Source of the DNA: JAHECQ01 sp047638695
GTDB lineage: Bacteria > Actinomycetota > Acidimicrobiia > Acidimicrobiales > SZUA-35
Direction of reading: 5' to 3'
Assembly: GCA_047638695.1 (NCBI GenBank)
Contig: JBLINY010000012.1
Coordinates: forward strand, 3,883 to 67,882
DNA length: 64,000 nt
Both the position numbers and the translations under genes were made by a program. The number at the start of each line of letters is the position of its first letter. Position 1 is the stretch's first letter. This document shows positions 48,126 to 57,257 of the stretch, piece after piece. The notes beneath the pieces are model-generated. The model did no database searches and was not told the DNA's origin. It worked only from the letters and a program-made list of their open reading frames with translations.

Positions 48126-49319
48126 ATGACAACGGCCAAAGAAGTCGTCAAGATCGATGTTGGTGGCGCTTCCGACGCACTGGTGGAGCTGTCGCATCGG
48201 ATCTGGGGTCACCCCGAGCTGGCGTTCGAAGAGGAGCGAACCTCCGATGCCGCGGCCTCGGCCCTATCGGATGCCGGGTTCGACGTGCAGACCGGCGTCG
48301 CCGGTCTTCCTACCGCTTTCTCCGCCAGCTACGGAACGGGCGATCTGACGGTCGGCATTTGCGCCGAACTCGATGCGTTGCCGGGAATCGGCCATGCCTG
48401 CGGTCACAACGTCATCGCTGCAGCCGGCGTTGGTGCCGGCATTGGCCTTGCCCGCATCGCCGATGATCTCGGCATCACGGTGCGAGTGTTGGGAACACCG
48501 GCCGAGGAGATCGGAGGTGGCAAGATCATCATGCTCGAGCAGGGAGCGTTCGACGGCCTCCACCTGGCGATGATGGTGCATCCCTCACCGGTTGAGGGCG
48601 ACGACTTTCCGACGCTCGCCATCAGCCAGTGTGACTTTCACTTCCACGGCCGAACTGCTCACGCGTCGGTGTCACCGAACTTGGGAATCAACGCTGCCGA
48701 CGCCATCACGGTGTCGCAGGTTGGTCTCGGCCTTTTGCGTCAACATCTCGAGCCGGGCGACCAGCTGCACGGCATCGTGGTGAACGGGGGCGAGGCTGCC
48801 AACATCGTTCCCGGCGAGGCGACGGCTCGCTATTTTTGGCGGGCACCATCATTGGAGGCTTTGGCCAAACTCGAACCGAGGGTGAAGGCCTGCTTCGAAG
48901 CCGGGGCTATGGCCACCGGTGCCACCCTCGACATTGAACCTCTGACGCTGCCCTACTCAGAGTTCGAGGCCGACCCGGAGCTCCGGCAGCTGTATCGCGA
49001 CAATGCCGAGACGCTGGGACGACGCTTCGGTGATCGACCGACGACCGCAGCCGGCTCCACCGACATGGCCAACATCAGCCTGATGATGCCGACGATTCAT
49101 CCGATGCTGGGCCTCAATTCGTTTCCGGCAGTGAACCATCAGCCCGAGTTCGCCGACTTCTGTAAGACACCCGTCGCCGACCAGGCAACGATCGAAGGAG
49201 CAATCGCCATGGCCTGGACGGTGGTAGATGCGGCCGAGAAAGAATCGACTCGGTCACGTCTTCTGGCCGCCGAGTCCACGACCTACAGCGGCCGTTCCAG
49301 CTACCCCTGGAGATTCTGA
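48126..49319 (+). CDS. M20-family amidohydrolase / aminoacylase-like peptidase
   Basis: A 397-residue protein. Zinc ligands lie in CAELDALPGIGHACGHN (Asp and His with the ACGH motif), then the catalytic Glu in GTPAEEIGGGK, MMVHPSP, and the dimerisation-domain histidine in HFHGRTAHAS. The C-terminus has TAAGSTDMANIS and LGLNSFPAVNHQPEF with the last histidine. This is the IAA-amino acid hydrolase/hippurate hydrolase type (AbgB-like): it removes acyl or aminobenzoyl groups. Ribosome site GGGAGAG just before ATG at 48126; the earlier in-frame extension is not used. The 79-base gap upstream has no gene. Confidence 0.88.
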   Translation: MTTAKEVVKIDVGGASDALVELSHRIWGHPELAFEEERTSDAAASALSDAGFDVQTGVAGLPTAFSASYGTGDLTVGICAELDALPGIGHACGHNVIAAAGVGAGIGLARIADDLGITVRVLGTPAEEIGGGKIIMLEQGAFDGLHLAMMVHPSPVEGDDFPTLAISQCDFHFHGRTAHASVSPNLGINAADAITVSQVGLGLLRQHLEPGDQLHGIVVNGGEAANIVPGEATARYFWRAPSLEALAKLEPRVKACFEAGAMATGATLDIEPLTLPYSEFEADPELRQLYRDNAETLGRRFGDRPTTAAGSTDMANISLMMPTIHPMLGLNSFPAVNHQPEFADFCKTPVADQATIEGAIAMAWTVVDAAEKESTRSRLLAAESTTYSGRSSYPWRF

Positions 49320-49328
49320 GCCGCTCAG

Positions 49329-49808
49329 CTAGCGCCAGGCCTGCACGAGGCGAGTCATCTCCACTGCGACCAGGGCTGCCTCTTCGCCGACGTTGTGGCC
49401 GCCCGGTCCTTCGCTGCGGACAAGGGCTTGTTCGTCGTTCTCGACCGTGACAAGACCAAAGGCAATCGGCACGCCTGTGTCGAGCTGGGCACGGAGGACG
49501 CCTTCGGCCGCGCCTTCTGAGACCAGCTCGTAGTGAGTGGTCTCGCCTCGGATCACTGCGCCGATGCAAACAACGGCATCGATTCGGCCCGACTCCGCAA
49601 TGGCCTTCGCCGCCAACGGGATCTCGAGGCAGCCAGGAACCGGTACCTCGGTGATATCGGTGACCCCAAGGTCGGCCAGTCCGCGTTGGACCCCACCAGC
49701 GAGTCGCTCGACGATGGTCGTATTCCAACGGGCTCGGACAATGGCAACCCGCAGTCCAGCGCCATCGAGCCCGTCTGGGGTTGTTGCTCGTTCGTCTCCA
49801 CTAGCCAT
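49329..49808 (-). CDS. ribH: 6,7-dimethyl-8-ribityllumazine synthase
   Basis: A 159-residue lumazine synthase. RVAIVRARWNTTIVERLAGG is the first strand (W of the substrate pocket), ITEVPVPGCLEIPLAAKAIAESG the middle, and GAVIRGETTHYELVSEGAAEGV the active-site region with His; the end is GEEAALVAVEMTRL. It makes riboflavin precursor from 5-amino-6-ribitylaminouracil and a butanone phosphate. The usual partners ribA/B and ribE are not adjacent, so it stands alone. Start ATG 49808; an upstream frame reads through the Nudix end and is not used. It is convergent with the M20 gene (9 bases). Confidence 0.93.
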   Translation of the reverse strand: MASGDERATTPDGLDGAGLRVAIVRARWNTTIVERLAGGVQRGLADLGVTDITEVPVPGCLEIPLAAKAIAESGRIDAVVCIGAVIRGETTHYELVSEGAAEGVLRAQLDTGVPIAFGLVTVENDEQALVRSEGPGGHNVGEEAALVAVEMTRLVQAWR

Positions 49809-49836
49809 GGGACCAACGTACTGGCGCGAGGCGAGC

Positions 49837-50574
49837 TCAACGCCAGGCGAAGACCGGTTGCTCGAGCTCATCGACTCGCACGAGGTCGCCGTCGTAGGCG
49901 ACGGCCCGGAACTGATACATCACGGCCCCCGTCGGGGCGTGAATGAGATCGCCTCCGACCGGCATCTGCACGACTGGCCGGTCGCTTTCTGGAATCTGGA
50001 CGAACCGGGGCGAGTCTGGGCGTGTGAGTTCACGAAGCGAAACCCGATGGATGGACGAGACCTCGTCTGGGTTGGCGACCGGTTCGGCATGGCTTCCGCC
50101 CCAGAACACGTAGGCCGACATGACATAGCCCGATCGGGTTGGGTAGTCGTCGAGGCGGCCCAGTAGATCGTCTTCATCTAGGTCGAGGCCAATCTCCTCT
50201 TGGATCTCGCGCAGGGCAGCTTCGAGCGGCGTCTCGCCGTCGTCGACCCTCCCGCCGGGCAGAGCCCACTGCTTGGCGTGGGCGGAGAGGCGCGAGCCGC
50301 GCCGAGTAAGCAAGATGGCTGCCCCGCCAGCGCAGCCATCGACCTTGCCGGTGAAGTCGTAGTCGTCGAAGAGGCCCGGGGCTCCGTCCAGCTCTTTGGC
50401 TCGATCGATGTCGGTGGGGTCGACCCCGTGGAGCTCAGCGTCGCTGTCGACCAGCACTACTCCGACGGCTGCGTGACGTCGACCCTCGAGCGGATGCTCA
50501 CGCAGATCATGGTCGGCCAGGTTGGAGACAATCCGCTTGCGTAACTGTTCATCAAAGACGATGTCGTCGGCCAT
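49837..50574 (-). CDS. Nudix hydrolase, CoA-pyrophosphatase-like
   Basis: A 245-residue Nudix protein. The Nudix box is complete: G108, Glu114, Arg122-Glu123, Glu126-Glu127 and Gly129. Just before it, LLTRRGSRLSAHAKQWALPGG resembles the CoA-diphosphatase (NudL/NUDT7) signature, and a long N-terminal arm (1-75) precedes the box. Coenzyme A, acyl-CoA or oxidised CoA diphosphate hydrolysis is a good guess in a genome rich in acyl-CoA enzymes. The start of the adjacent ribH is 28 bases after its stop. The 104 bases upstream of it (50575-50678) contain no gene. Confidence 0.86.
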   Translation of the reverse strand: MADDIVFDEQLRKRIVSNLADHDLREHPLEGRRHAAVGVVLVDSDAELHGVDPTDIDRAKELDGAPGLFDDYDFTGKVDGCAGGAAILLTRRGSRLSAHAKQWALPGGRVDDGETPLEAALREIQEEIGLDLDEDDLLGRLDDYPTRSGYVMSAYVFWGGSHAEPVANPDEVSSIHRVSLRELTRPDSPRFVQIPESDRPVVQMPVGGDLIHAPTGAVMYQFRAVAYDGDLVRVDELEQPVFAWR

Positions 50575-50678
50575 CGAGCGAGTCTGTCCCGAAAGGCGCC
50601 ATTGAGGCGAAACACAACCTTCATGAACGACTTTTGTACCCCGGCGTCGGCACCCAGCCGAGTTAGTCCGTTGAGCTC

Positions 50679-51404
50679 TCAGCCGAGCGGAAGCCGATGC
50701 ATCGAGGGAGCGTTGTCATTGCTCTCACCCCAATATTCAGGCAGGCGTAGGTAGCCGACCCGAGGAAGCTCCTGCGCCAACGGAAGGCCTTGAAACTCTT
50801 TGAGCCGCTGGATGGAGCGAATGTGGGTGAGCTGTTCATAGAACACCATCCACAGCGAGCCCTCGAGGTTGTATCTGATGTATCCAGGTCGATCCGGGTC
50901 AGCGCCCGCCCCGCGGGCGAGTGTGGTGATGACGTGCTGCCAGAAGTAGGTTCCGCGGATTGACGTTTCGTCGGCCCGGAGTTCTTCGATGGATCGCTCG
51001 CTGACCAGCCGCTCGAGCCAGCCGATACCGGTCTCCATCTTCTCGATGAGGTCGGGTACGTCCCAGTACAGGTCCTCGTCAAGCAGCCGGTCGTACTTCA
51101 TTTCCGGCCCGAGGTGATGGTGTTTCCACACGATTGGTTCGGGAGCGTTGCCGTCTGGCCAGAGCAGGTGCGAACACCGGCGGTGAGTGAACACAAGTGC
51201 ATCCCACGCGGTGTGCGAGACCTGCCGCCGGATAGACCACCACATCCACTCCTTCTCTGGACTGGTGTCATCCACATCGAGCTGTGCCTCGGTGAGGCCC
51301 GCGACCTCGGTTCTCATCCATTGAACCAGGCGCCCATACGGCGGCATGGCGCCGATTGAAGCATCTTCTGGCATTTCGACGATTTCGTTGCTGACGTAGG
51401 CCAT
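50679..51404 (-). CDS. DinB-superfamily-like protein, function unknown
   Basis: A 241-residue protein with a four-helix-bundle look: YGRLVQWMRTEVAGLTEAQL, WSIRRQVSHTAWDALVFTHRR (a histidine near the first bundle turn), YFWQHVITTLARGAGAD and YNLEGSLWMVFYEQLTHIRSIQRLKE (histidine in the last helix). The spacing of the histidines is like DinB/mycothiol-dependent proteins that bind a metal with three His. I rate this as a fold-level guess; I do not recognise the family. It is co-directional with the LLM gene upstream (2 bases), so the two probably work together. Confidence 0.6.
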   Translation of the reverse strand: MAYVSNEIVEMPEDASIGAMPPYGRLVQWMRTEVAGLTEAQLDVDDTSPEKEWMWWSIRRQVSHTAWDALVFTHRRCSHLLWPDGNAPEPIVWKHHHLGPEMKYDRLLDEDLYWDVPDLIEKMETGIGWLERLVSERSIEELRADETSIRGTYFWQHVITTLARGAGADPDRPGYIRYNLEGSLWMVFYEQLTHIRSIQRLKEFQGLPLAQELPRVGYLRLPEYWGESNDNAPSMHRLPLG

Positions 51405-51406
51405 GT

Positions 51407-52429
51407 TCAGTTGGCCTCGCTTGCGAGTTCGGCCCGAACCCGGGGGAGAACCTCATGGGCCAAGCGCTCGAGGTTCGTTGTCATGAAGTCGGGATCGACC
51501 CCGGGTGGAAGTCCCGATGATGCAACGTCAGTGACACCGTAGGTACGCGAGAACGACACCAGCTCTGCGACGCATTCGTCGGCGGTACCCATGAACGAGG
51601 ATTGTGGAATACCTCCCGGCTCACCCCATCCGTAGTCGTCGGGGGTCTCCTTCATGAAATGGGTGTAGACGCTCATGCGGAATCGCTCGGCCTCGCGGAG
51701 CATCGGCCAATCTCGCTCGCGGTCGTCGCTTACGTAGAACGAACGAATAATGCCAACGCGATAGTCGGACGGATCACGACCATCGGCTGCCACCGCTGCA
51801 CGGTAGGGGTCCAGTACTTCGCCTTGTTTGCCTTGAGGAAGTAGGTGGGTGCCGAAGCGAGCGGCCCGCTTGGCGCCGGCCTCGCTCATGGCGGCAATCC
51901 AGAGGGGCGGGCCTCCTGGCTGCACCGGCTTCGGATGGACCTCGATGTTCTCGAACTGATATCGCTTGCCTTCGAAGCTGAACGGGCCGTCGGCCCACGC
52001 CAGGCGAAGGACGTCGATGCCCTCCTCGGTCATCGAGACTCGGTTCTTCAGGGGGACACCGAAGGCCTTGAACTCCTCGGGCACGTAGCCCATCCCAATG
52101 CCTAACTCCATGCGACCATTGCTCAGGTGGTCGAGGACTGCCATCTCTTCGGCCAAGCGGATTGGATGGTAGAAGGGCAGCAGCGCGATGTCGGTGGAGA
52201 TCCGTATGTTCTTGGTGAGAGCGGCGATGGCGCCGGCGACAGGCTGGAAGGCCGGGAGGTAGCCATCCTCTAAGAAGTGATGCTCGGTGAACCACACATG
52301 ATCAAGTCCGAGCTGATCGGCCAGCACCGCCTGCTCAAGTGTCGCCGCGTACACATCGGTCATCGTCATGGCGCTTCCTGGCACCCGACGACAGTCGTAC
52401 ATCAGGCCAAAGCGGAAAGAGGGAAGCAT
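51407..52429 (-). CDS. luciferase-like (LLM) flavin-dependent oxidoreductase
   Basis: A 340-residue protein. LPSFRFGLMYDCRRVPG starts it; GLDHVWFTEHHFLEDGYLPAF is the luciferase EHH signature, IRISTDIALLPFYHPIRLAEEMAVLDHLSNGRMELGIGMGYVPEEF the next conserved block, and GGPPLWIAAMSEAGAKRAARFG the final barrel strand. It is typical of actinobacterial LLM hydride-transfer or monooxygenase enzymes, with FMN or F420. ATG 52429 is chosen; the longer frame runs into the phosphoesterase gene. It is followed within 2 bases by the DinB-like gene. Not very close to the LLM proteins at 45759 and 60619, so three different sub-families are present. Confidence 0.88.
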   Translation of the reverse strand: MLPSFRFGLMYDCRRVPGSAMTMTDVYAATLEQAVLADQLGLDHVWFTEHHFLEDGYLPAFQPVAGAIAALTKNIRISTDIALLPFYHPIRLAEEMAVLDHLSNGRMELGIGMGYVPEEFKAFGVPLKNRVSMTEEGIDVLRLAWADGPFSFEGKRYQFENIEVHPKPVQPGGPPLWIAAMSEAGAKRAARFGTHLLPQGKQGEVLDPYRAAVAADGRDPSDYRVGIIRSFYVSDDRERDWPMLREAERFRMSVYTHFMKETPDDYGWGEPGGIPQSSFMGTADECVAELVSFSRTYGVTDVASSGLPPGVDPDFMTTNLERLAHEVLPRVRAELASEAN

Positions 52430-52502
52430 CCTCGGATCGTAGATGGCCCCGAGCAGCCCGTGCGAGCTGCTCTGCAACCCCGTGATGTCACGTGGGCGAT
52501 GG

Positions 52503-53090
52503 TCACCAGGGCCGGCCCCAGGTATCCCAATCGAAGGTCTCGATCCCGGTTTCGTTGAGCCTCCAAATACTGGCTTCGGCCTTTCCGCCGACGATGTCGA
52601 GATAGCCAATGGTGCCGTACTGCACATTGAGGTTGTGGGGGTAGGTGGGGGAGCCCGGATTGACGCAGAGGATGCCGTCGATCTCGGCGATGTGCTCAAC
52701 GTGGGTGTCGCCGTGAACAATTACGTCGGGGTTGCGTTCTCGGTCGGGGTAGAGGCGATCGAGGGCACGCAGCACGGTGAAGTTCGGGTGCATCTCGGGG
52801 ATCGGAACGGCGTGGGTGAGGGCGACGAGTACACCATCGAAGTCGATCATCCAATGCTCTTTGAGGCTGGAATGGTCGGGTTGCACATCTCGCCCTGACG
52901 AGCCGTCGTCGCCGTTTCCTCGCGCGCCCCAAACCGGTGCTCGGGTCGCTAGTTCTTCGATGACCGCGAGGTCGTAAATATCGCCAGCGTGCAGAATGCC
53001 ATCGCAATCGTTGAACTGGTCGTAGACATGGGGCCAGAGTTCGGGCATGGCCTCGGGAATATGGGTGTCAGAGATCAGGCCGATGCGCAC
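52503..53090 (-). CDS. metallophosphoesterase (YfcE/MJ0936-like)
   Basis: A 195-residue phosphoesterase with GTG start. The metal motifs are DTH (in GLISDTHIPEA), GD (LHAGDIYD), GNGD (GARGNGDDG), then the TH of LTHAV and GDTH (VIVHGDTHVEH), in the order of the calcineurin-like fold. YfcE-like enzymes hydrolyse small phosphodiesters such as cyclic nucleotides with Mn. It follows the zinc dehydrogenase on the same strand after 5 bases, so both are co-transcribed. A nucleotide or phosphate ester link between them is not known. Confidence 0.88.
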   Translation of the reverse strand: MRIGLISDTHIPEAMPELWPHVYDQFNDCDGILHAGDIYDLAVIEELATRAPVWGARGNGDDGSSGRDVQPDHSSLKEHWMIDFDGVLVALTHAVPIPEMHPNFTVLRALDRLYPDRERNPDVIVHGDTHVEHIAEIDGILCVNPGSPTYPHNLNVQYGTIGYLDIVGGKAEASIWRLNETGIETFDWDTWGRPW

Positions 53091-53095
53091 CGGAC

Positions 53096-54133
53096 TCAGG
53101 CCCCGCTCGGGTCGACCAGAACCTTCAGCGCCGTCTGTTCTTTGTTGGCCATTGCCTCGATGGTCGCCGGCAGGTCGTCGAGGGTGATTGTGGCCTCGTG
53201 GAGCGCATCGGCCTTCAGCCGACCTCCCATGATGAGGCTGCCCACGCGGGTTGCCTCGGCAATGGTGAAAACGAGTGAGGTGGTGATTGTTATTTCCTTC
53301 GTCATCCACCGATTCGTGCGAACTTCGGTCGGCGCTCCGGAGACGCCGACCATGCACACGGAACCACCGCGGCGCACCAGGTTGATCGATGCCTCGAGGG
53401 TCTGGGGAACACCAGCGGCATCGAAGGCAACGTCGGCACCGAGCCCGCTTGTTAGCTGGCGAACCTGTTGGCGAGTATCGGGTCCACCATCGAGCAACAC
53501 GTCGGCTCCCAACTCACCGGCCCGCTCCCTCCGCCGCTCGTCGGGTTCGACAACAATGAGTAGCCCGGCTCCAGCCAACTTGGCGCACTGAGCTGTGAGC
53601 TGGCCAATCGGGCCAGCCCCAACAACTACCACCACATCGCCGGGGCGCTGCAAGCTCTGGCGAACGGCGTGGAAGGCCACCGCGGTTGGTTCGACCAGGG
53701 CTCCCTGCACCGGTGTGATGCCCTGAGGCATCTTGGCCAGACGAGATGCCTCGAGACCGATCAGCGGGGCGAAGCCGCCGTTCGGTGAGCGGTCGTCGTC
53801 AAGGCCTGTGTAGTTGCGCTGCGCCGGGCGGCAGTATTGGGGATGGCCGGCGACGCAGTAGTGGCACGCTCCACAACCGGCGGAGATACCCGCCATGACG
53901 ACATCGCCTTCCTCGACCCCTACGGCGTCCTTGCCGACCGCAACGACTTCGCCGAACCACTCGTGGCCACAGAGCTGTGGCGAGTAGTCCCAGCCCTCGA
54001 CGTAGGCATGGATGTCGCTGCCGCAGATGCCGCACATCTTTACCTCGACGACAACGCCAGCAGGGCGAGGTTCGGGTTCGGGAACATCGATGAGTTCAAA
54101 CTGACGGAGACCGGTGATGAGTCCTGCACGCAT
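53096..54133 (-). CDS. zinc-dependent alcohol dehydrogenase (sorbitol/butanediol-type MDR)
   Basis: A 345-residue MDR enzyme. Catalytic zinc: CGICGSDIH and GHEWFGEVVAVG; structural zinc cysteines: ISAGCGACHYCVAGHPQYC; Rossmann loop VVVVVGAGPIGQLTAQCAKLAG followed by VVEPDE (acidic residue, so NAD is likely). A middle EP pair (ALVEPTAVAFHAV) is conserved in polyol and threonine dehydrogenases. Start at ATG 54133. Substrate is probably a polyol or 2,3-diol. The two-component enzyme at 44578 is a different sub-group. Upstream gap to the divergent... PAS/GGDEF/EAL gene is only 56 bases. Confidence 0.88.
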   Translation of the reverse strand: MRAGLITGLRQFELIDVPEPEPRPAGVVVEVKMCGICGSDIHAYVEGWDYSPQLCGHEWFGEVVAVGKDAVGVEEGDVVMAGISAGCGACHYCVAGHPQYCRPAQRNYTGLDDDRSPNGGFAPLIGLEASRLAKMPQGITPVQGALVEPTAVAFHAVRQSLQRPGDVVVVVGAGPIGQLTAQCAKLAGAGLLIVVEPDERRRERAGELGADVLLDGGPDTRQQVRQLTSGLGADVAFDAAGVPQTLEASINLVRRGGSVCMVGVSGAPTEVRTNRWMTKEITITTSLVFTIAEATRVGSLIMGGRLKADALHEATITLDDLPATIEAMANKEQTALKVLVDPSGA

Positions 54134-54189
54134 GGGCGCCGACACTAGGCGAGGCATCGCCGACAGCACAGGTCGACGTCCCGTTGCCG

Positions 54190-57165
54190 CTACCGAGTCT
54201 TCGCCCGGGTCATTTGTTGGAAGAGGTCGCTCGCCTCGAAATCCGACCTCGGCATCGGGCGGCCGTAGTAGTAGCCCTGAGCCCGAGTGCAGCCCATCCC
54301 GAGCAAGCTTTTGCCCTGCTCAATGGTTTCGACGCCTTCGGCAACAAGGTCGAGTCCCAGTGCGTTGGCCAGGCTGATAATTGACTTCACGATGGCGATG
54401 TCGTTGCTGTCGGTTGGGAGACCATCGACGAAGCTCCGGTCGATCTTCAGAATGTCCACCGGGAAAAGTTTCAGATAGGACAGCGACGAGTAGCCGGTTC
54501 CAAAGTCGTCCACTGCCAGTGTCGGCCCAAGGTCGCGCAGTTCTTGGAGAACCTTCAGTGACGCTTCGGCATCAGCCATCAGCACGCTCTCGGTGATCTC
54601 GAGGCACAGGCCCGCTGGGTCCGCCCCGGTTGCTTCGAGCGCAGCGACGACGCGGTCGACGATGTCTCGCTCGGTTAGTTGGTGGGCCGACAGGTTCACC
54701 CGCACGGTCAACCCGGCCGTGGCCGGGTTGCTTTGCCACTCATGCAGAACGGTGCACGCTTCGTGCATGACGAAGTCGCCGATCTCGGAGATTACGCCAC
54801 AGTCTTCGGCGATCGAGATGAACTCGCCAGCCGCCAGCAATCCTCGGTCTGGGTGGAACCAACGCACCAAGGCTTCTCCGCCCAGCAACGCGCCGGTCGC
54901 GAGGTCTACTTCGGCCTGGAAGAAGGGTTCGAGCTGGTTGTTCAGCAACGCTCGTCGAAGCTCGGCTTCGGTTCGGATGCGTTCGCCGGGAAGGTACTCA
55001 ACGTCCGGCGAGAAGACTGCGGCCCGATTGCGGCCAGCCTCCTTGGCCTGGTACATCGCCGCGTCGGCACGCGAGATCGCCAGTTCGACATCGTCACTGT
55101 CGAGAAAGGCGATACCCATGCTCACCGAGACGTAGAGCTCGTGTTCGTCGATGGTGAACGGAGGCACGAGGCTCGCCCGGATGCGTTCGCTGACGCCCAG
55201 AGCCTGTTCTACGTCGATTGGTCCATCGACCACGATGACGAACTCATCCCCGCCAAAGCGAGCGACCATGTTGCCCGATCGGACCGATTGGACGAGTCGC
55301 TCGGCGACCTGCTTGATCAGCTTGTCGCCGACGCCATGCCCGAGCGAATCGTTCACGACCTTGAATCGATCAACATCGAGGAATATCACTGCCGGCCGCT
55401 CAGCGTCCTGCCAGCTGAGCATCTGCTCGAGGTGGTCGTTGAGCGCTGTGCGGTTGGCTAGACCGGTGAGCGGGTCGTGGTGGGCCTGGTGCAGCAACTG
55501 AGCTTGTGTGGCCCGTCTCGCGCTGTCATCGACGGCCACCATGATGACGCCATCGTTTTCGTTGGCATCGTTCGTTTGTGGCACGGCTGCGACTCGCAGC
55601 CAATGGGCGCCTTCATGTCCGCGCGGCGCCCAGTCGAAGTGGCGCGGTCGGCCCGAGGCCATTACTCGGCGGACCTCCATTGCCAGCTGGTTGGCTGCCT
55701 CCGGGGGCAGGTTGTCAACGTTCGTTCCGACCAGCTCATGGCGCGTCCATCCGACCTTGGTCACCGAGGGAGAGGCGTAGGTGATGTTCAGAGCCTCGTC
55801 GATCATCATGGTGATCGCCGGCGAGTTCTCGACCAGGTCGCGGAAACGTTGCTGTGAGGCCTCTAAGGCCTTTTCGCGGTGGTCGGCCGAAGTCAGGTCC
55901 TCGACGTGAGAGAGAATGAGCAGCTCATCTTTCGAGAGGCCGCCGACTCGCTTGGCATTCACTCGTCCAAGGGCTGTCGAACCGTCCTTGCGAGTGAACT
56001 CCATGCGATCCACGGTGAAGGTGCCGAGTTCGTCGACGGTGCGCGGGATGTTGTCTGCCACCGAGGCATCGCTGTTGGACACAACGCCTGTCGAGGCGAC
56101 CCCGATCATCTCGGCTGGAGAGTCGTATCCGAGGAAGTCGGCGTACGCCTGGTTGGCGGCGAGCAAGGTTGAGTCGTTGGACCGAACGCTGATGCCGACC
56201 GGTGCATCATCGAACGCCACATCCAGGTAGATCTGAGCTTCGATGCGGGCGTAGAGGCCGGCCAGAAGTGAGCTGATGGCGCCAAGCGTTTGCGCTTCTC
56301 GGTCAGACCAGGTGCGGTCGGACGAGGCTGAGAGCGCGAGAACGTCGGGGGATTGCCCCGTTCGGGCGACCGGGACGAGAGCAAGCGAGCCCATGTCGGG
56401 GTCATGCATCACGGTCCAGCGGTCGATGGTCGCTCCGATGTCGACCAGGCGTTGCATGGTCTGCGCTTCGTCTTCGAGCGGGAGGTCGCTCCACAATTCG
56501 TGTCGTCGAAGCGTCGCTGCTGCGTGCGGTTTTTCTGTCAGGCTCACCAACCGACACCCGAACTGTTCGCCGATCGACTGCAGGGCGGCCCTGGTTGCCT
56601 CCGCCACCGATGCGGGTGTCACATCGATGAACCGGGCCGAGGTGCTGGCGACCAGATCGTCCAGCAGTCGTTGCTTGTCGAGGTCGAAACGGTCGGTGAC
56701 ATCCTCGAGGTAGCCGAGAAGGAAAATGACCTCCCCGTCTGCCGAGCGGAGCGGATGGAACGTGGCGTCAGCGAACACGCTGGTGCCGTCGGGACGCTCA
56801 TAGCGAATGTTTTTCTGCGGGGCCATCGGCTGGCGGGGGTCGATGAGACCGGTCTCAACCGTTTCCAGCCTGGTCTTTTCGACGGTTTGCAGTACGTCGC
56901 TGATATTGCTGCCCCTTAGCTGCGAGAGCCGTCGACCGGTGAAGGATTCGTACGCCTCGTTGGCCCAGACCAGCCGCAACTCGCTGTCCCGGAGGGCGAT
57001 TGGAAGCGGCGCACCCACGAGGGCCGATGTGGCCCAGTGGAGTGCCTCGGGGCGCGCAAGCATCTCGCCCAACATGGGATCGAGATCGGGTTGCGAAACA
57101 ACCGCCGAATGAGTGCTCCTCGCCACATCTTCATTCTCGGCCGGATGGTTCTGGGAATAAGGCAC
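54190..57165 (-). CDS. PAS-GAF-PAS-PAS-GGDEF-EAL cyclic di-GMP signalling protein
   Basis: A 991-residue soluble protein (GTG start). PAS at about 45-165, a GAF-like region 170-310, PAS 312-430, PAS 435-555, GGDEF 560-720 with GGDEF at 638-642, and EAL 730-980 with EAL at 764-766 and DDFGTGYSSL at 886-895. Both catalytic signatures are intact, so it may make and cleave c-di-GMP. The inhibitory site before GGDEF, normally RxxD, is RSGN (629-632), so product inhibition may be lost. No membrane segments are seen; sensing should be cytoplasmic (light, redox or ligands). It stands alone, with its start 92 bases from the divergent SDR gene. Confidence 0.9.
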   Translation of the reverse strand: MPYSQNHPAENEDVARSTHSAVVSQPDLDPMLGEMLARPEALHWATSALVGAPLPIALRDSELRLVWANEAYESFTGRRLSQLRGSNISDVLQTVEKTRLETVETGLIDPRQPMAPQKNIRYERPDGTSVFADATFHPLRSADGEVIFLLGYLEDVTDRFDLDKQRLLDDLVASTSARFIDVTPASVAEATRAALQSIGEQFGCRLVSLTEKPHAAATLRRHELWSDLPLEDEAQTMQRLVDIGATIDRWTVMHDPDMGSLALVPVARTGQSPDVLALSASSDRTWSDREAQTLGAISSLLAGLYARIEAQIYLDVAFDDAPVGISVRSNDSTLLAANQAYADFLGYDSPAEMIGVASTGVVSNSDASVADNIPRTVDELGTFTVDRMEFTRKDGSTALGRVNAKRVGGLSKDELLILSHVEDLTSADHREKALEASQQRFRDLVENSPAITMMIDEALNITYASPSVTKVGWTRHELVGTNVDNLPPEAANQLAMEVRRVMASGRPRHFDWAPRGHEGAHWLRVAAVPQTNDANENDGVIMVAVDDSARRATQAQLLHQAHHDPLTGLANRTALNDHLEQMLSWQDAERPAVIFLDVDRFKVVNDSLGHGVGDKLIKQVAERLVQSVRSGNMVARFGGDEFVIVVDGPIDVEQALGVSERIRASLVPPFTIDEHELYVSVSMGIAFLDSDDVELAISRADAAMYQAKEAGRNRAAVFSPDVEYLPGERIRTEAELRRALLNNQLEPFFQAEVDLATGALLGGEALVRWFHPDRGLLAAGEFISIAEDCGVISEIGDFVMHEACTVLHEWQSNPATAGLTVRVNLSAHQLTERDIVDRVVAALEATGADPAGLCLEITESVLMADAEASLKVLQELRDLGPTLAVDDFGTGYSSLSYLKLFPVDILKIDRSFVDGLPTDSNDIAIVKSIISLANALGLDLVAEGVETIEQGKSLLGMGCTRAQGYYYGRPMPRSDFEASDLFQQMTRAKTR

Positions 57166-57257
57166 TAGTCCCTGAGTCGCCGCCGTGGGGTTCCAACGGC
57201 CGGCTTGTTTGGCCGTCGTGACCTGGGCGTTCGCCGTCCGGGTAACGTTTGCGATTC

